This document shows, piece after piece, positions 7,486-15,830 of a stretch of 48,297 bases of DNA. Position numbers and translations under genes: made by a program. Source of the DNA: Elusimicrobia bacterium CG1_02_37_114 (GTDB taxonomy: Bacteria > Elusimicrobiota > Endomicrobiia > CG1-02-37-114); the NCBI GenBank assembly GCA_001871125.1, contig MNXB01000003.1:1-48297 (forward strand). The letters are read 5' to 3'. Each line of letters opens with the position of its first letter. Position 1 is the stretch's first letter. A model generated the notes under the pieces. The model did not search any database and had not been told where the DNA came from. It worked only from the letters and a program-made list of their open reading frames with translations.

Positions 7486-8893
7486 AATTTTTGTACACAA
7501 TACACTCACAGGCAAGAAAGAACCGTTCCATCCGCAGGACAATAAAAATGTCAATATGTATGTCTGCGGGATAACACCTTATGATGAATGTCATTTAGGT
7601 CATGCAAGATGTTATGTAGCATTTGATTTTATAAGGCGATATTTTGAATATAGCGGTTATAGTGTGAAATATATTCAGAATTTTACTGATGTTGACGATA
7701 AAATAATAAAGAGAAGTACTGAATTAAAAATATCGCCTTCAGAATTGACAGAAAAATACATACAGAAATATTTTGAATTTTGCAATAAACTCAATATAAA
7801 AAAATGTGATAGTTACCCCAGAGTAACCGGGCATATGCCCGATATTATTAAATCCGTACAGACTCTTGTGGACAAAGGTTATGCCTATGCTGCCGAAGGT
7901 GGTGATGTATATTTTTCAGTGAGAAAATTCAAGGATTACGGCAAACTTTCAAAGAGGAAACTGGAAGAGTTAATTGTGGGTGCCAGGGTTGAGCCGGGTG
8001 AAAATAAAAAAGACCCGCTTGATTTTGCAATATGGAAGTCATCAAAGCCCGATGAACCGGCAGAAGTCAGCTGGGATTCACCCTGGGGTAAAGGACGTCC
8101 CGGCTGGCACATAGAATGTTCTGTGATGAGCACAAAATATTTAGGTGAAACGCTGGATGTCCACGGTGGCGGGGAAGATTTGATATTCCCGCATCATGAG
8201 AACGAAATTGCACAATCAGAATCGGCAACAGGCAAACCTTTTGCAAAATACTGGTTACACAATGGGTTTGTTACACTAAACCAGGAGAAAATGTCAAAGT
8301 CCCTTGGCAATTTTTTTACACTTGAGGATATTTTTAAAAAATATGACCCTATGGTTGTCCGGTTTTTATTGGTTTCACAGCATTACCGCAAGCCGATAGA
8401 TTTTTCTTATGATAAACTTGAACAATCGGATAATTCCTGGAAGAGACTAGTCAGGGCAAAGAAAATCGCTGAGGAAACATTGAGCAGGACGGCTCCGGGG
8501 AAGGGAGCCGCAGATACACCCGGGGGAATGAAGAGGTTTGATGAGTTTATTAAAAATTTTGAATCTGCGATGGATGATGATTTTAATACCAGCGGTGCGA
8601 TGGCAGCCATTCATGGGATAGCAAACGAACTTTATGGTTGCAATGAAACAACAAATCCGGAGATTATTAAATTGGGGATTAATAAGTTAAAGCAACTCAG
8701 TGATGTGCTGGGACTGATATTCCCCGGCGAAAGGGAACTGGAAGATACAGTCCAGAAATTGATAAAAGAGCGCGAGACTGCCCGGGAAAACAAGGACTGG
8801 AAGAAAGCAGATAAATTGCGGGAAGAAATTAATTCTTTAGGCGTTGTTATTGAAGATACTTCGTCCGGCACACGGTGGTGGAAAAAGGAATGA
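7478..8893 (+). CDS. cysS: Cysteinyl-tRNA synthetase
   Basis: This class I aminoacyl-tRNA synthetase charges tRNA-Cys. The HIGH-type motif HLGHARCYV is near residue 38, the zinc-site segments PGWHIECS and GGGEDLIFPHHENE are near 208-245, and the KMSKS loop EKMSKSLGNF is near 271. The start was set at ATG 7478 (MAEIFVHNTL), because the upstream in-frame codons lie inside ispF. A glycine/alanine-rich stretch, TAPGKGAADTPGG near 345, is coded over a short hairpin (GGCTCC at 8491-8496, GGAGCC at 8504-8509) and may be a small insertion. The stop overlaps the next gene as ATGA. Confidence 0.95.
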   Translation: MAEIFVHNTLTGKKEPFHPQDNKNVNMYVCGITPYDECHLGHARCYVAFDFIRRYFEYSGYSVKYIQNFTDVDDKIIKRSTELKISPSELTEKYIQKYFEFCNKLNIKKCDSYPRVTGHMPDIIKSVQTLVDKGYAYAAEGGDVYFSVRKFKDYGKLSKRKLEELIVGARVEPGENKKDPLDFAIWKSSKPDEPAEVSWDSPWGKGRPGWHIECSVMSTKYLGETLDVHGGGEDLIFPHHENEIAQSESATGKPFAKYWLHNGFVTLNQEKMSKSLGNFFTLEDIFKKYDPMVVRFLLVSQHYRKPIDFSYDKLEQSDNSWKRLVRAKKIAEETLSRTAPGKGAADTPGGMKRFDEFIKNFESAMDDDFNTSGAMAAIHGIANELYGCNETTNPEIIKLGINKLKQLSDVLGLIFPGERELEDTVQKLIKERETARENKDWKKADKLREEINSLGVVIEDTSSGTRWWKKE

Positions 8894-9630
8894 ACATAAC
8901 AACAAGGCAGGCTATAAAGGAATTATTGGAATCCGATAGCGAAAAGATAAACAAAATCCTGATATCAAATAATGCACACGGGGATATAGTAAGAGATATG
9001 GTTAATTTATGCAGGAGGAAAAGGGTGTTGTATCAGTTTGTGCCGACACGAAAAATAGACAATATTGCAAAAAAGAACCAGGGTGTGATAGCAATTGTTA
9101 CATCTAAAGAATATTCTTCCCTGGATGAAATATTAGATAAATCAAAAAAAATACAAAATCCCGTCCTATGTGTTTTAGACGAAATCACCGACCCGCATAA
9201 CCTGGGCGCAATCTTGCGTAACGCTGATTGTTTTGGTATAATTGGTATTATTCTCCCGAAGATGAAATCTGTCGGGATTACTGAGACTGTGATTGAAACT
9301 TCCAGCGGTGCTATTGAACATATTCCTGTTACACGGGTGACAAATATTGCCCAGACAATTGATTTATTAAAAAAAGAAGGCTTCTGGGTGATTGGAGCGG
9401 ACAGTAACAGCGGTGAGACTTGCTGGAAGTTTGATTTTAAAAGACCAACAGCAATTGTTCTGGGAAATGAAGGATATGGTCTCAGGCGTTTGGTAAAAGA
9501 AAAGTGTGATGCACTTGTCAGGATACCAATGTCTGGCAGGATGTCATCCTTGAATGTTTCGTCTGCAAGTGCAATTTTATTTTATGAAATTAGCAGACAA
9601 AAATATCAAGAAAACTCGTCCAGTTCCTAA
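8890..9630 (+). CDS. rlmB: TrmH/SpoU-family RNA 2'-O-methyltransferase (RlmB-like)
   Basis: This is a SPOUT-fold methyltransferase that probably methylates the 2'-O of a guanosine in 23S rRNA. An N-terminal substrate-binding domain (residues 1-75, ITTRQAIKELLESD) precedes the knotted domain. Motif 1 is DPHNLGAILRNADCFG near 102, motif 2 is VLGNEGYGLRRLV near 195 and motif 3 is RIPMSGRMSSLNVSSASAI near 215. Start ATG 8890 overlaps the cysS stop. The C-terminal end SSSS and the stop codon are encoded by the left arm of a dispersed inverted repeat (9617-9658), so the repeat has replaced or trimmed the original end. RlmB versus another TrmH paralogue is an inference from length. Confidence 0.88.
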   Translation: MNITTRQAIKELLESDSEKINKILISNNAHGDIVRDMVNLCRRKRVLYQFVPTRKIDNIAKKNQGVIAIVTSKEYSSLDEILDKSKKIQNPVLCVLDEITDPHNLGAILRNADCFGIIGIILPKMKSVGITETVIETSSGAIEHIPVTRVTNIAQTIDLLKKEGFWVIGADSNSGETCWKFDFKRPTAIVLGNEGYGLRRLVKEKCDALVRIPMSGRMSSLNVSSASAILFYEISRQKYQENSSSS

Positions 9631-9707
9631 AGAACCTACTGTCGGTTAAAACTGGACGCTACTGGGATTCCCCAATTTATTGGGGTTATAATTTCCTTGT
9701 ATAATAA
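9617..9707. repeat. Inverted repeat plus palindromic promoter-like module after rlmB
   Basis: Arms CGTCCAGTT (9617-9625) and AACTGGACG (9650-9658) flank a 24-base loop containing GAACCTACTGTCGG, related to the insert in nfnB. Positions 9664-9707 then repeat the module found at 363-406: a CCCCAATTTATTGGGG palindrome followed by TTATAAT and TTGTATAATAA. The second TATAAT could be the -10 box for the LysM gene that starts 27 bases later. Confidence 0.7.
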
Positions 9708-9733
9708 CTGGTATTAGTTCTATACGTTAAACA

Positions 9734-10255
9734 ATGAGATTCACAAGGTTACACCTCATTCTGATTTTAATAATACTGGCAGCAGTAGGGTTGTATGTGG
9801 CACAATATAAACACAAACCCGCAGTTGTACCTGAACCGGTGATTCTTGAAGAACTCCCGATAAACAGAGAACCCGAGGCGAAGCAGGTTATTGCAATTGC
9901 AGGTGAATACTGGAAGATAGCAAAAAAGAGAGGTTGCGACCTTTCGGAAGGTCAGAGTGTTTTACGTCAGGCAAAAGATGAGTATCAAAAAGAAAATTAT
10001 GAGGAAGCGATAAATCTGGCAAAGAAATCAATTGAAATTTTAAAAACTGCACCAAGGATAGGTTCGTTTTATACTGTCCACGCAGGAGATTGTTTGTGGA
10101 ATATTGCCCTGATGGAAAGACATTATGGCAGGGGAGCGATGTGGGTAAGAATATGGCGTGCAAACGAGGAAATTATACCTGATTTTGATTTAATTCGTCC
10201 GAAACAGAAGTTGTTTGTACCGAAGAAAGGCGGAAAAAGATGGACCAACAGTTAA
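9734..10255 (+). CDS. Membrane-anchored LysM-domain protein
   Basis: This is a 173-residue protein with one N-terminal hydrophobic segment at residues 5-24 (LHLILILIILAAVGLYVAQY), likely an uncleaved anchor with the rest outside the cytoplasm. Residues 55-100 are a helical, charged region that looks like a short TPR-type repeat (a Lys/Glu-rich stretch ending in KKSIEIL). Residues 112-165 are a LysM peptidoglycan-binding domain (YTVHAGDCLWNIALMERHYG ... IRPKQKLFVP). There is no catalytic domain. The stop codon lies inside the beginning of pgi (16-base overlap). The exact role is unknown; binding the cell wall is the safe part of the call. Confidence 0.8.
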   Translation: MRFTRLHLILILIILAAVGLYVAQYKHKPAVVPEPVILEELPINREPEAKQVIAIAGEYWKIAKKRGCDLSEGQSVLRQAKDEYQKENYEEAINLAKKSIEILKTAPRIGSFYTVHAGDCLWNIALMERHYGRGAMWVRIWRANEEIIPDFDLIRPKQKLFVPKKGGKRWTNS

Positions 10256-11682
10256 AATTAGATTATTCAAACTGTTTAAAAGAATTCGTTGGTAACGAAG
10301 GAATTTCTACTGAAGAAATAGAAGCTTTGAAATCAAAACTTCAGACCACACACAGTGAAGTATTAAATAAAAAGTCTGCAGGGCAGTTAGGTTTTATGGA
10401 GTTGCCTTATAAAGTTGACGAGGCAAAGAAGATAAGACAGTTTGCAGTAAAAAATAAAAATAGATATGACGATTTTATTGTGATTGGCATAGGGGGTTCT
10501 GCCCTTGGCAACACCGCATTACAGCAATCATTGAGGCATACATACTGGAATTTATTGAACAGGAAGTCCCGAAAAAACTGGCTGAGGTTATTTGTGCCGG
10601 ACAATGTTGACCCGACCCTTCTGTCCGATTTGCTGGAATCAGTTAATCTGAAACGGACCCTGATAAATATCATATCCAAATCCGGGACAACTGCCGAATG
10701 CCTGGCGAACTTTTTTGTGATAAAGGATAAACTGATAAAAAAAGTCGGTAGGAAAAAATATCCTGACCATGTAATCATTACCACTGATAAAGAAAAAGGT
10801 TATTTGCGTGAACTTGTAAAAAGCGGTGAATCAATTGCTAATTTTGTAGTACCACCCAATGTCGGCGGAAGATTTTCGGTTTTATCGCCGGTAGGACTGG
10901 TTTCAGCGGCATGGACAGGTATTAATATCATGAAACTCCTTGCAGGTGCACAGGAGATGGATAAGAAATGTTCAAGTAATGATGTTCAGAAAAATCCTGC
11001 ATTGATGTATTCCGCACTGCAATATTTGTTGTACTGGAAAGGCAAGAAAACAAGTGTTATGATGCCGTATTCAAATTCTTTATACGGCATAGCGGACTGG
11101 TTCAGGCAGTTGTGGGCGGAAAGTTTAGGTAAGAAAACAAACAGGAAAAACGAAACTGTTAATGTCGGACCTACTCCTATAAAATCTTTAGGTGCAACTG
11201 ACCAGCATTCGCAGGTGCAACTTTATATAGAAGGTCCCTATGATAAAATAATAACATTCCTGTCAGTTGAGAAATTCAGGAATACCGTGAAGATACCAAA
11301 AATTGATAAATTAGATAATCCTGCGGATAAATTAGATAATCCTGCGGATAAAAGTCATTATTTAGGCGGACACAGTTTAAATGAACTTCTGAAATCAGAA
11401 GAACAGGCAACAAGACTGGCACTGACCCAGCAGGGGAGACCGAATTGTTCCATTATATTACCTGAAATAAATGAATCTTCCATAGGGCAGCTCATTTATA
11501 TGTTAGAACTTGCCACTGCATATGCAGGAGAACTGTTTGACATAAATGCGTTTGACCAGCCGGGTGTGGAATTAGGTAAACAGTTGACCTATGCACTGCT
11601 CGGCAGACCAGGTTATGAAGATAAGAAAAAAGAACTGCTGGACCATTTCAATTCCTACGATAAAAACAAAAAAGTAATATAA
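10240..11682 (+). CDS. pgi: Glucose-6-phosphate isomerase with a tandem repeat insertion
   Basis: This enzyme interconverts glucose 6-phosphate and fructose 6-phosphate in glycolysis and gluconeogenesis. The signatures GIGGSALGNTALQ (near residue 84), ISKSGTTAECL (near 147), the PNVGGRFSVLSPVG motif (near 208) and the catalytic GATDQHSQVQLYIEGP segment (near 320) are all present. Length is 480 aa. Near residues 356-371 the protein reads DKLDNPADKLDNPADK: two tandem copies of a seven-residue unit encoded by 21-base DNA repeats at 11305-11346, the same repeat seen between genes and in the radical SAM gene. The insert sits in a surface-type linker just before the YLGGHSLNELL motif, so the enzyme may still work. 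Confidence 0.93.
   Translation: MDQQLKLDYSNCLKEFVGNEGISTEEIEALKSKLQTTHSEVLNKKSAGQLGFMELPYKVDEAKKIRQFAVKNKNRYDDFIVIGIGGSALGNTALQQSLRHTYWNLLNRKSRKNWLRLFVPDNVDPTLLSDLLESVNLKRTLINIISKSGTTAECLANFFVIKDKLIKKVGRKKYPDHVIITTDKEKGYLRELVKSGESIANFVVPPNVGGRFSVLSPVGLVSAAWTGINIMKLLAGAQEMDKKCSSNDVQKNPALMYSALQYLLYWKGKKTSVMMPYSNSLYGIADWFRQLWAESLGKKTNRKNETVNVGPTPIKSLGATDQHSQVQLYIEGPYDKIITFLSVEKFRNTVKIPKIDKLDNPADKLDNPADKSHYLGGHSLNELLKSEEQATRLALTQQGRPNCSIILPEINESSIGQLIYMLELATAYAGELFDINAFDQPGVELGKQLTYALLGRPGYEDKKKELLDHFNSYDKNKKVI
11305..11352 (+). repeat. Two tandem 21-base KLDNPAD units inside pgi
   Basis: Units 11305-11325 and 11326-11346 are identical. Each begins GATAAATTAGATAAT and ends CCTGCG, and a third GATAAA closes the array at 11347-11352. 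The frame in pgi reads DKLDNPA repeated. Other copies are at 293-313, 28619-28639 and, inverted, 35485-35505. Confidence 0.9.
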
Positions 11683-11688
11683 CCTTAA

Positions 11689-12798
11689 ATGAAAAGGATT
11701 AACAACAAACAGGATTACTCCCATCTCATTACTGAACTTACTTCATTCATTGAACAGGGACGTAAAATGGCAGTGCAGTATGTGAATACTGCATTGGTGG
11801 TTACTTACTGGATGATAGGTAGAAGAATTGTGGAATATGAACAAAAAGGTAAAGAACGAGCAGAATATGGGGAAGCATTGCTTAAAAAGTTATCTGTTGA
11901 TTTAACCAAGCGCTTTGGTAAAGGATTTGGATATGTGAATTTAAGTTTAATGCGACAATTCTTTCTGACTTACCCTGTTAAGCAAATTGTTCAGACAGTG
12001 TCTGAACAATCTTCAAAATCAACAATAATTCAGACACCGTCTAAAATATTACAGACACTATCAACCATTTTTTTTCTCTCCTGGTCACATTACTGTTTAC
12101 TTATGCGGCTTGATGAACCATTCAAGCGAGAATTTTATGAATCAGAATGTATCAAGGGGAACTGGTCTGTAAGACAACTTGACAGACAAATCCAGTCAAT
12201 GCTTTATGAACGTACTGCTTTATCAAAACACAAACTTGTAGTTATTTCAAAAGCACACGAAAAACTTATCAAGTTAAAACCCGAAGATGAAATTAAAGAC
12301 CCTTACATTCTTGAATTCCTTGGATTAAAAGATGAATACTCAGAATCACAATTAGAAGAGGCTCTAATTAAACACCTTGAATATTTCCTTCTTGAATTAG
12401 GTGTCGGGTTCACTTTTGTCGCCCGGCAAAAAAGAATTACGCTTGAGGGAAGCCATTACCGTCTTGATTTGCTCCTTTATCACCGGATTTTAAAATGTCT
12501 TTTAGCAATAGATTTGAAAATCGGTGGGTTTACGCATGCAGATGCCGGACAGATGAATCTTTACCTGAACTATCTGAAAGATAAGGAAAAACTACATGGA
12601 GAAAACGACCCGATAGGACTGATTCTTTGTTCAGACAGAAAGAATACTGTTGTAAAATATGCTCTTGGCGGAATGAACAATAAAATATTTACTTCAAAAT
12701 ATAAACTGCAGTTACCCAGTCCTGAAGTTCTGGAATCTGAAATAGAACAAGAGAAACGGAAACTGTTGGAAATGCGAATTGTGAGAGAGAGGTATTAA
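11689..12798 (+). CDS. YhcG-family (DUF1016) PD-(D/E)xK nuclease-like protein
   Basis: This 369-residue protein has the two-part layout of the YhcG family. The N-terminal DUF1016 helical domain covers residues 8-190, with the family phrases VTYWMIGRRIVEYE, LLKKLSVDLTKRFGKGF, LSWSHYCLLMRL and REFYESE...NWSVRQLDRQI. The C-terminal predicted nuclease covers about 215-345: FVARQKRITLEGSHYRLDLLLYH, then AIDLKIGGFTHADAGQMNLYLNY, with the RLDLL aspartate and DLK as candidate catalytic residues. The family is common among accessory and defence loci and is thought to act on DNA, but its role is not settled. It starts six bases after pgi, and a Gln/Ser/Thr-rich linker near 100-125 is unusual. Confidence 0.85.
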   Translation: MKRINNKQDYSHLITELTSFIEQGRKMAVQYVNTALVVTYWMIGRRIVEYEQKGKERAEYGEALLKKLSVDLTKRFGKGFGYVNLSLMRQFFLTYPVKQIVQTVSEQSSKSTIIQTPSKILQTLSTIFFLSWSHYCLLMRLDEPFKREFYESECIKGNWSVRQLDRQIQSMLYERTALSKHKLVVISKAHEKLIKLKPEDEIKDPYILEFLGLKDEYSESQLEEALIKHLEYFLLELGVGFTFVARQKRITLEGSHYRLDLLLYHRILKCLLAIDLKIGGFTHADAGQMNLYLNYLKDKEKLHGENDPIGLILCSDRKNTVVKYALGGMNNKIFTSKYKLQLPSPEVLESEIEQEKRKLLEMRIVRERY

Positions 12799-12841
12799 TA
12801 ATGTTAATCCGGATCGGTTTAGTCATTGGAGAAAGATTATA

Positions 12842-14257
12842 ATGAATTCAATATTGGTCGTCTTTTGTATAATACTATCAATAGGGATAGGGTTTTTAAT
12901 CGGTTTTGCTTTAATGTCTGTAAAGAATCGCAATAAAGATAATCTCATTGTGGGGTTGCAAACAGAAAAACAATCGTTGGATAGATTGCTTAATGAAATT
13001 CGTCAACAGATATTTACTAAGGACGAGATGCTGGAGAAATTTAGAAAGGAAATTATTAGCATAGAACAAGTTAAAACGTCAGCCGAGACAAGACTCGAGG
13101 AATCTATGAGTAATGTTGGGGAACAAAAAAAATTACTGGAAAAGGCTGAAGAAAAATTGACTACAACCTTCCAAGCATTATCGGGAGAGTCCCTTAAGAG
13201 TAATAACAAAGCTTTCATTGAATTAGCAAAAGAGACTTTAGAAACTGTTCTGGGCAAAGCAAAAGGTGAATTCGGAGAAAAAGAAGAATCAATAAAAAAT
13301 ACAGTGAAGGGTCTCGATGATGCGCTGAAAAGATATGAACAACAAGTTAGCGAATTAGAAAAGAGAAGGTCATCCGATTACGGAAGTTTGGATGCGCAGA
13401 TTAAGTCGCTTCTTTTCGCAAATCAACAATTGCAAAAAGAAACAGGAAATCTTGTTACAGCTTTGAGAAGGCCTGAGGTAAGAGGTCGTTGGGGCGAAAT
13501 TACTCTTAGAAGAGTTGTAGAACTTTCTGGTATGTCTGAATATTGTGATTTTACTGAACAGGTTTCTGTGTCTGGGGATGAAGGGATTCTTAGACCAGAT
13601 ATGATAGTCCGTCTCCCGTCCAATCGGGAAATCGTTGTTGATAGCAAATGTTCTCTTAATGATTTTATTGATGCAACATCTGTAACAGATGATGGGCAGA
13701 GAAAAACACTTATAGATAAACATGCTCAACACTTGCGGAATCACATGAAAAATTTATCAAACAAAAAATATTGGGAACAATTTAAAAAAACTCCTGAATT
13801 CGTTGTCATGTTTATTCCGGGAGAATCGTTTTTAAGTGCTGCTCTTTCTATTGACCATACTTTAATCGAAGATGGTATGGAAAACCATGTTATTATTGCA
13901 ACTCCTACGACTCTCGTAGCTTTACTTAGGGCTGTAGCATTCGGTTGGCGGCAGGAACAGATTGCCAAACATACTCAAGAGATAGCTAATTTAGGTAAAG
14001 AAATTTATGATCGTTTTGAACCGTTTTTGGATCACATAAATAAAACAGGGAATTATTTATCACAAGCGACTGTATCATTCAATAAAATGATTATGTCTTT
14101 AGAAAGAAGGGTGTTGGTAAGTGTTAAAAAATTCAAAGAACTTGGAGCATCGGGAGATAAGGAATTACCTGAAATTCAACCAGTTGAACAGATGCCAATG
14201 AAAACACAAGGTAAAGAAAGCGACCTGGATAATAATACAGAAGAGTTAAAAACATGA
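12842..14257 (+). CDS. rmuC: RmuC-family DNA recombination protein
   Basis: RmuC limits recombination at inverted repeats and is a predicted nuclease. An N-terminal membrane anchor (residues 3-26, ILVVFCIILSIGIGFLIGFA) is followed by a long coiled coil (about 35-195). The conserved RmuC domain begins at GRWGEITLRRVVELSGMSEYCDF near 217. It continues with LRPDMIVRLPSNREIVVDSKCSLNDF, whose D...VDSK arrangement is PD-(D/E)xK-like, and with MFIPGESFLSAAL and ATPTTLVALLRAVAFGWRQE. Length (471 aa) is normal. It follows YhcG by 43 bases with GGAGAAAG upstream. An inverted-repeat-related recombination factor is notable in a genome this rich in palindromes, but the link is speculative. Confidence 0.92.
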   Translation: MNSILVVFCIILSIGIGFLIGFALMSVKNRNKDNLIVGLQTEKQSLDRLLNEIRQQIFTKDEMLEKFRKEIISIEQVKTSAETRLEESMSNVGEQKKLLEKAEEKLTTTFQALSGESLKSNNKAFIELAKETLETVLGKAKGEFGEKEESIKNTVKGLDDALKRYEQQVSELEKRRSSDYGSLDAQIKSLLFANQQLQKETGNLVTALRRPEVRGRWGEITLRRVVELSGMSEYCDFTEQVSVSGDEGILRPDMIVRLPSNREIVVDSKCSLNDFIDATSVTDDGQRKTLIDKHAQHLRNHMKNLSNKKYWEQFKKTPEFVVMFIPGESFLSAALSIDHTLIEDGMENHVIIATPTTLVALLRAVAFGWRQEQIAKHTQEIANLGKEIYDRFEPFLDHINKTGNYLSQATVSFNKMIMSLERRVLVSVKKFKELGASGDKELPEIQPVEQMPMKTQGKESDLDNNTEELKT

Positions 14258-14314
14258 TAGAAGTTTATAGACAAGGTTTGAAAATAAACTGGAAACAATA
14301 AGTGAATTAAAATA

Positions 14315-15829
14315 ATGAAAAGATACTTTTTTTTAGTTTTTATGCTGGCAATTATGTCTGGGCAGGTTGGGTGTAATGCTCAGGAAGAAGTGCCGAAGAG
14401 GGTGCGCCAGCCGGCAAGAGCGGGGCAGTTTTATCCTGGTGATGCGAAGGAGTTAGAAACGGCTGTCAAGCAGTTTTTAGCCAATGTTCCCGAGATAAAA
14501 CTTGAAGGTACTCCTGTAGCAATAATGGTTCCCCATGCAGGATATGTTTTTTCCGGACAGGTAGCGGCCTATGCATACAAAACCCTCAAAGGAGCTGATT
14601 TTGATACGGTTGTAATCATCGGGCACGATGTTCCCTACATAGATAAGATAGCGTTTTTATATGATGTAGATGCTTTCCGGACACCGTTGGGCGATGTCCC
14701 TGTTGACAGGGAAATGGTCAGAGATATAATGTCTGCAAATAAAGATATTGTTGATGCTCCGCAAATGCATAAGGAGGAACATTCAATTGAGGTGCAACTG
14801 CCTTTCCTGCAGGTTATTAAAAAAGATTTTAAGATTGTGCCCATACTTTTTGGTACGCCCTCGCCTGCCAGCTGTGCAATTCTGGCGGATGCAATATTAA
14901 AAGCATCGGTTAACAAAAAGGTTATACTCATTGCCAGTACTGATTTATCGCATTATCCGACATATAAAGATGAAAACAAAATCTGGAACGAGACATCAAA
15001 ATCTTTGGAGAAATTTAACCTGAATGAATTATTTTCCTGCCTTAGTAAACTTGAAGAGAAAAATATTACTCTGGAAACTCCTATGTGTGCAAGCGGAGGC
15101 GTGGGGACAGCAATATTATTTGCTAAAGCAGAAGGTGCGGATAAGGTCCAGATACTTAAACATGCTAATTCAGGCGATATCCCCGCTCCCTATGGTGATA
15201 AATCCAGGGTTGTAGGATACGGCTCGGCGGTATTTGTAAAAACAAAAGGAGTGAGAGCAGTGGGAGGCAAAATGGCAAGTTTTTCCGTTTCAGAGAAGAA
15301 CCAGAAGATTTTACTTAAATTAGCAAGAGATACTATTGAAAAATACTTAAAAACCAAAAAGACACTACACTATGAAACAGATGACCCTGAATTAATGACG
15401 CCCTCCGCTGTTTTTGTAACTTTGACGATAAAGGGACAGCTCAAAGGGTGTATCGGCAGCATTACGCCTGAGGGACCTCTGTATCAGGCAGTTCAGCAGA
15501 GAGCAATATCTGCCGCGGTTGATGACCCCAGGTTTAGTCCCGTGTCTGAAAAAGAGTTAAAAGATATAAAAATAGAAATTTCCGTGCTGTCACCTTTGAC
15601 CCGTGTCCGGTCTGCTGATGAAATAAAACCCAGAGTGCATGGTGTTATTGTCAGGGAGGGTTTGAGGAGCGGGCTTTTCCTGCCGCAGGTATGGGAACAT
15701 TTTACAAATAAAGAAGATTTTCTGTCAGAATTGTGTTCACAGAAGGCAGGATTGAATCCGGAGGCATGGCGGGATGCCGCCAAAACCGAACTTTATGTAT
15801 TCACAGTATTTGCCTTTGAAGAGGAATAA
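14315..15829 (+). CDS. MEMO-AMMECR1 fusion (AmmeMemoRadiSam B+A), possibly exported
   Basis: Residues 28-310 are a MEMO1-type domain, related to extradiol dioxygenases: RQPARAGQFYPGD, VPHAGYVFSG, the paired EEHSIEVQLPFLQ and the ASTDLSHYP histidines. Residues 325-504 are an AMMECR1 domain (VFVTLTIKGQLKGCIGSI, RAISAAVDDPRFSPV, LPQVWEHFTNKEDFLSELC). In many anaerobes these are separate genes beside a radical SAM enzyme; here they are fused, and that enzyme is not in the window. The N-terminus MKRYFFLVFMLAIMSGQVGC looks like a signal peptide with a weak lipobox (QVGC), so a lipoprotein location is possible. The biochemical role of the family is not established. Confidence 0.87.
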   Translation: MKRYFFLVFMLAIMSGQVGCNAQEEVPKRVRQPARAGQFYPGDAKELETAVKQFLANVPEIKLEGTPVAIMVPHAGYVFSGQVAAYAYKTLKGADFDTVVIIGHDVPYIDKIAFLYDVDAFRTPLGDVPVDREMVRDIMSANKDIVDAPQMHKEEHSIEVQLPFLQVIKKDFKIVPILFGTPSPASCAILADAILKASVNKKVILIASTDLSHYPTYKDENKIWNETSKSLEKFNLNELFSCLSKLEEKNITLETPMCASGGVGTAILFAKAEGADKVQILKHANSGDIPAPYGDKSRVVGYGSAVFVKTKGVRAVGGKMASFSVSEKNQKILLKLARDTIEKYLKTKKTLHYETDDPELMTPSAVFVTLTIKGQLKGCIGSITPEGPLYQAVQQRAISAAVDDPRFSPVSEKELKDIKIEISVLSPLTRVRSADEIKPRVHGVIVREGLRSGLFLPQVWEHFTNKEDFLSELCSQKAGLNPEAWRDAAKTELYVFTVFAFEEE

Positions 15830-15830
15830 T

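Noticed and set aside
8491-8509. GGCTCC/GGAGCC hairpin in cysS as another inserted repeat
   Set aside because: No second copy was found in the window, and the linker is naturally variable in cysteinyl-tRNA synthetases; kept only as a remark in the gene entry.
11305-11346. CRISPR-like array
   Set aside because: Only two identical units without spacers, inside a coding gene; no cas genes in the window.
13370-13744. Minus-strand reading frame inside rmuC
   Set aside because: The plus-strand RmuC domain is fully conserved here; the reverse frame is low-complexity with no motif.
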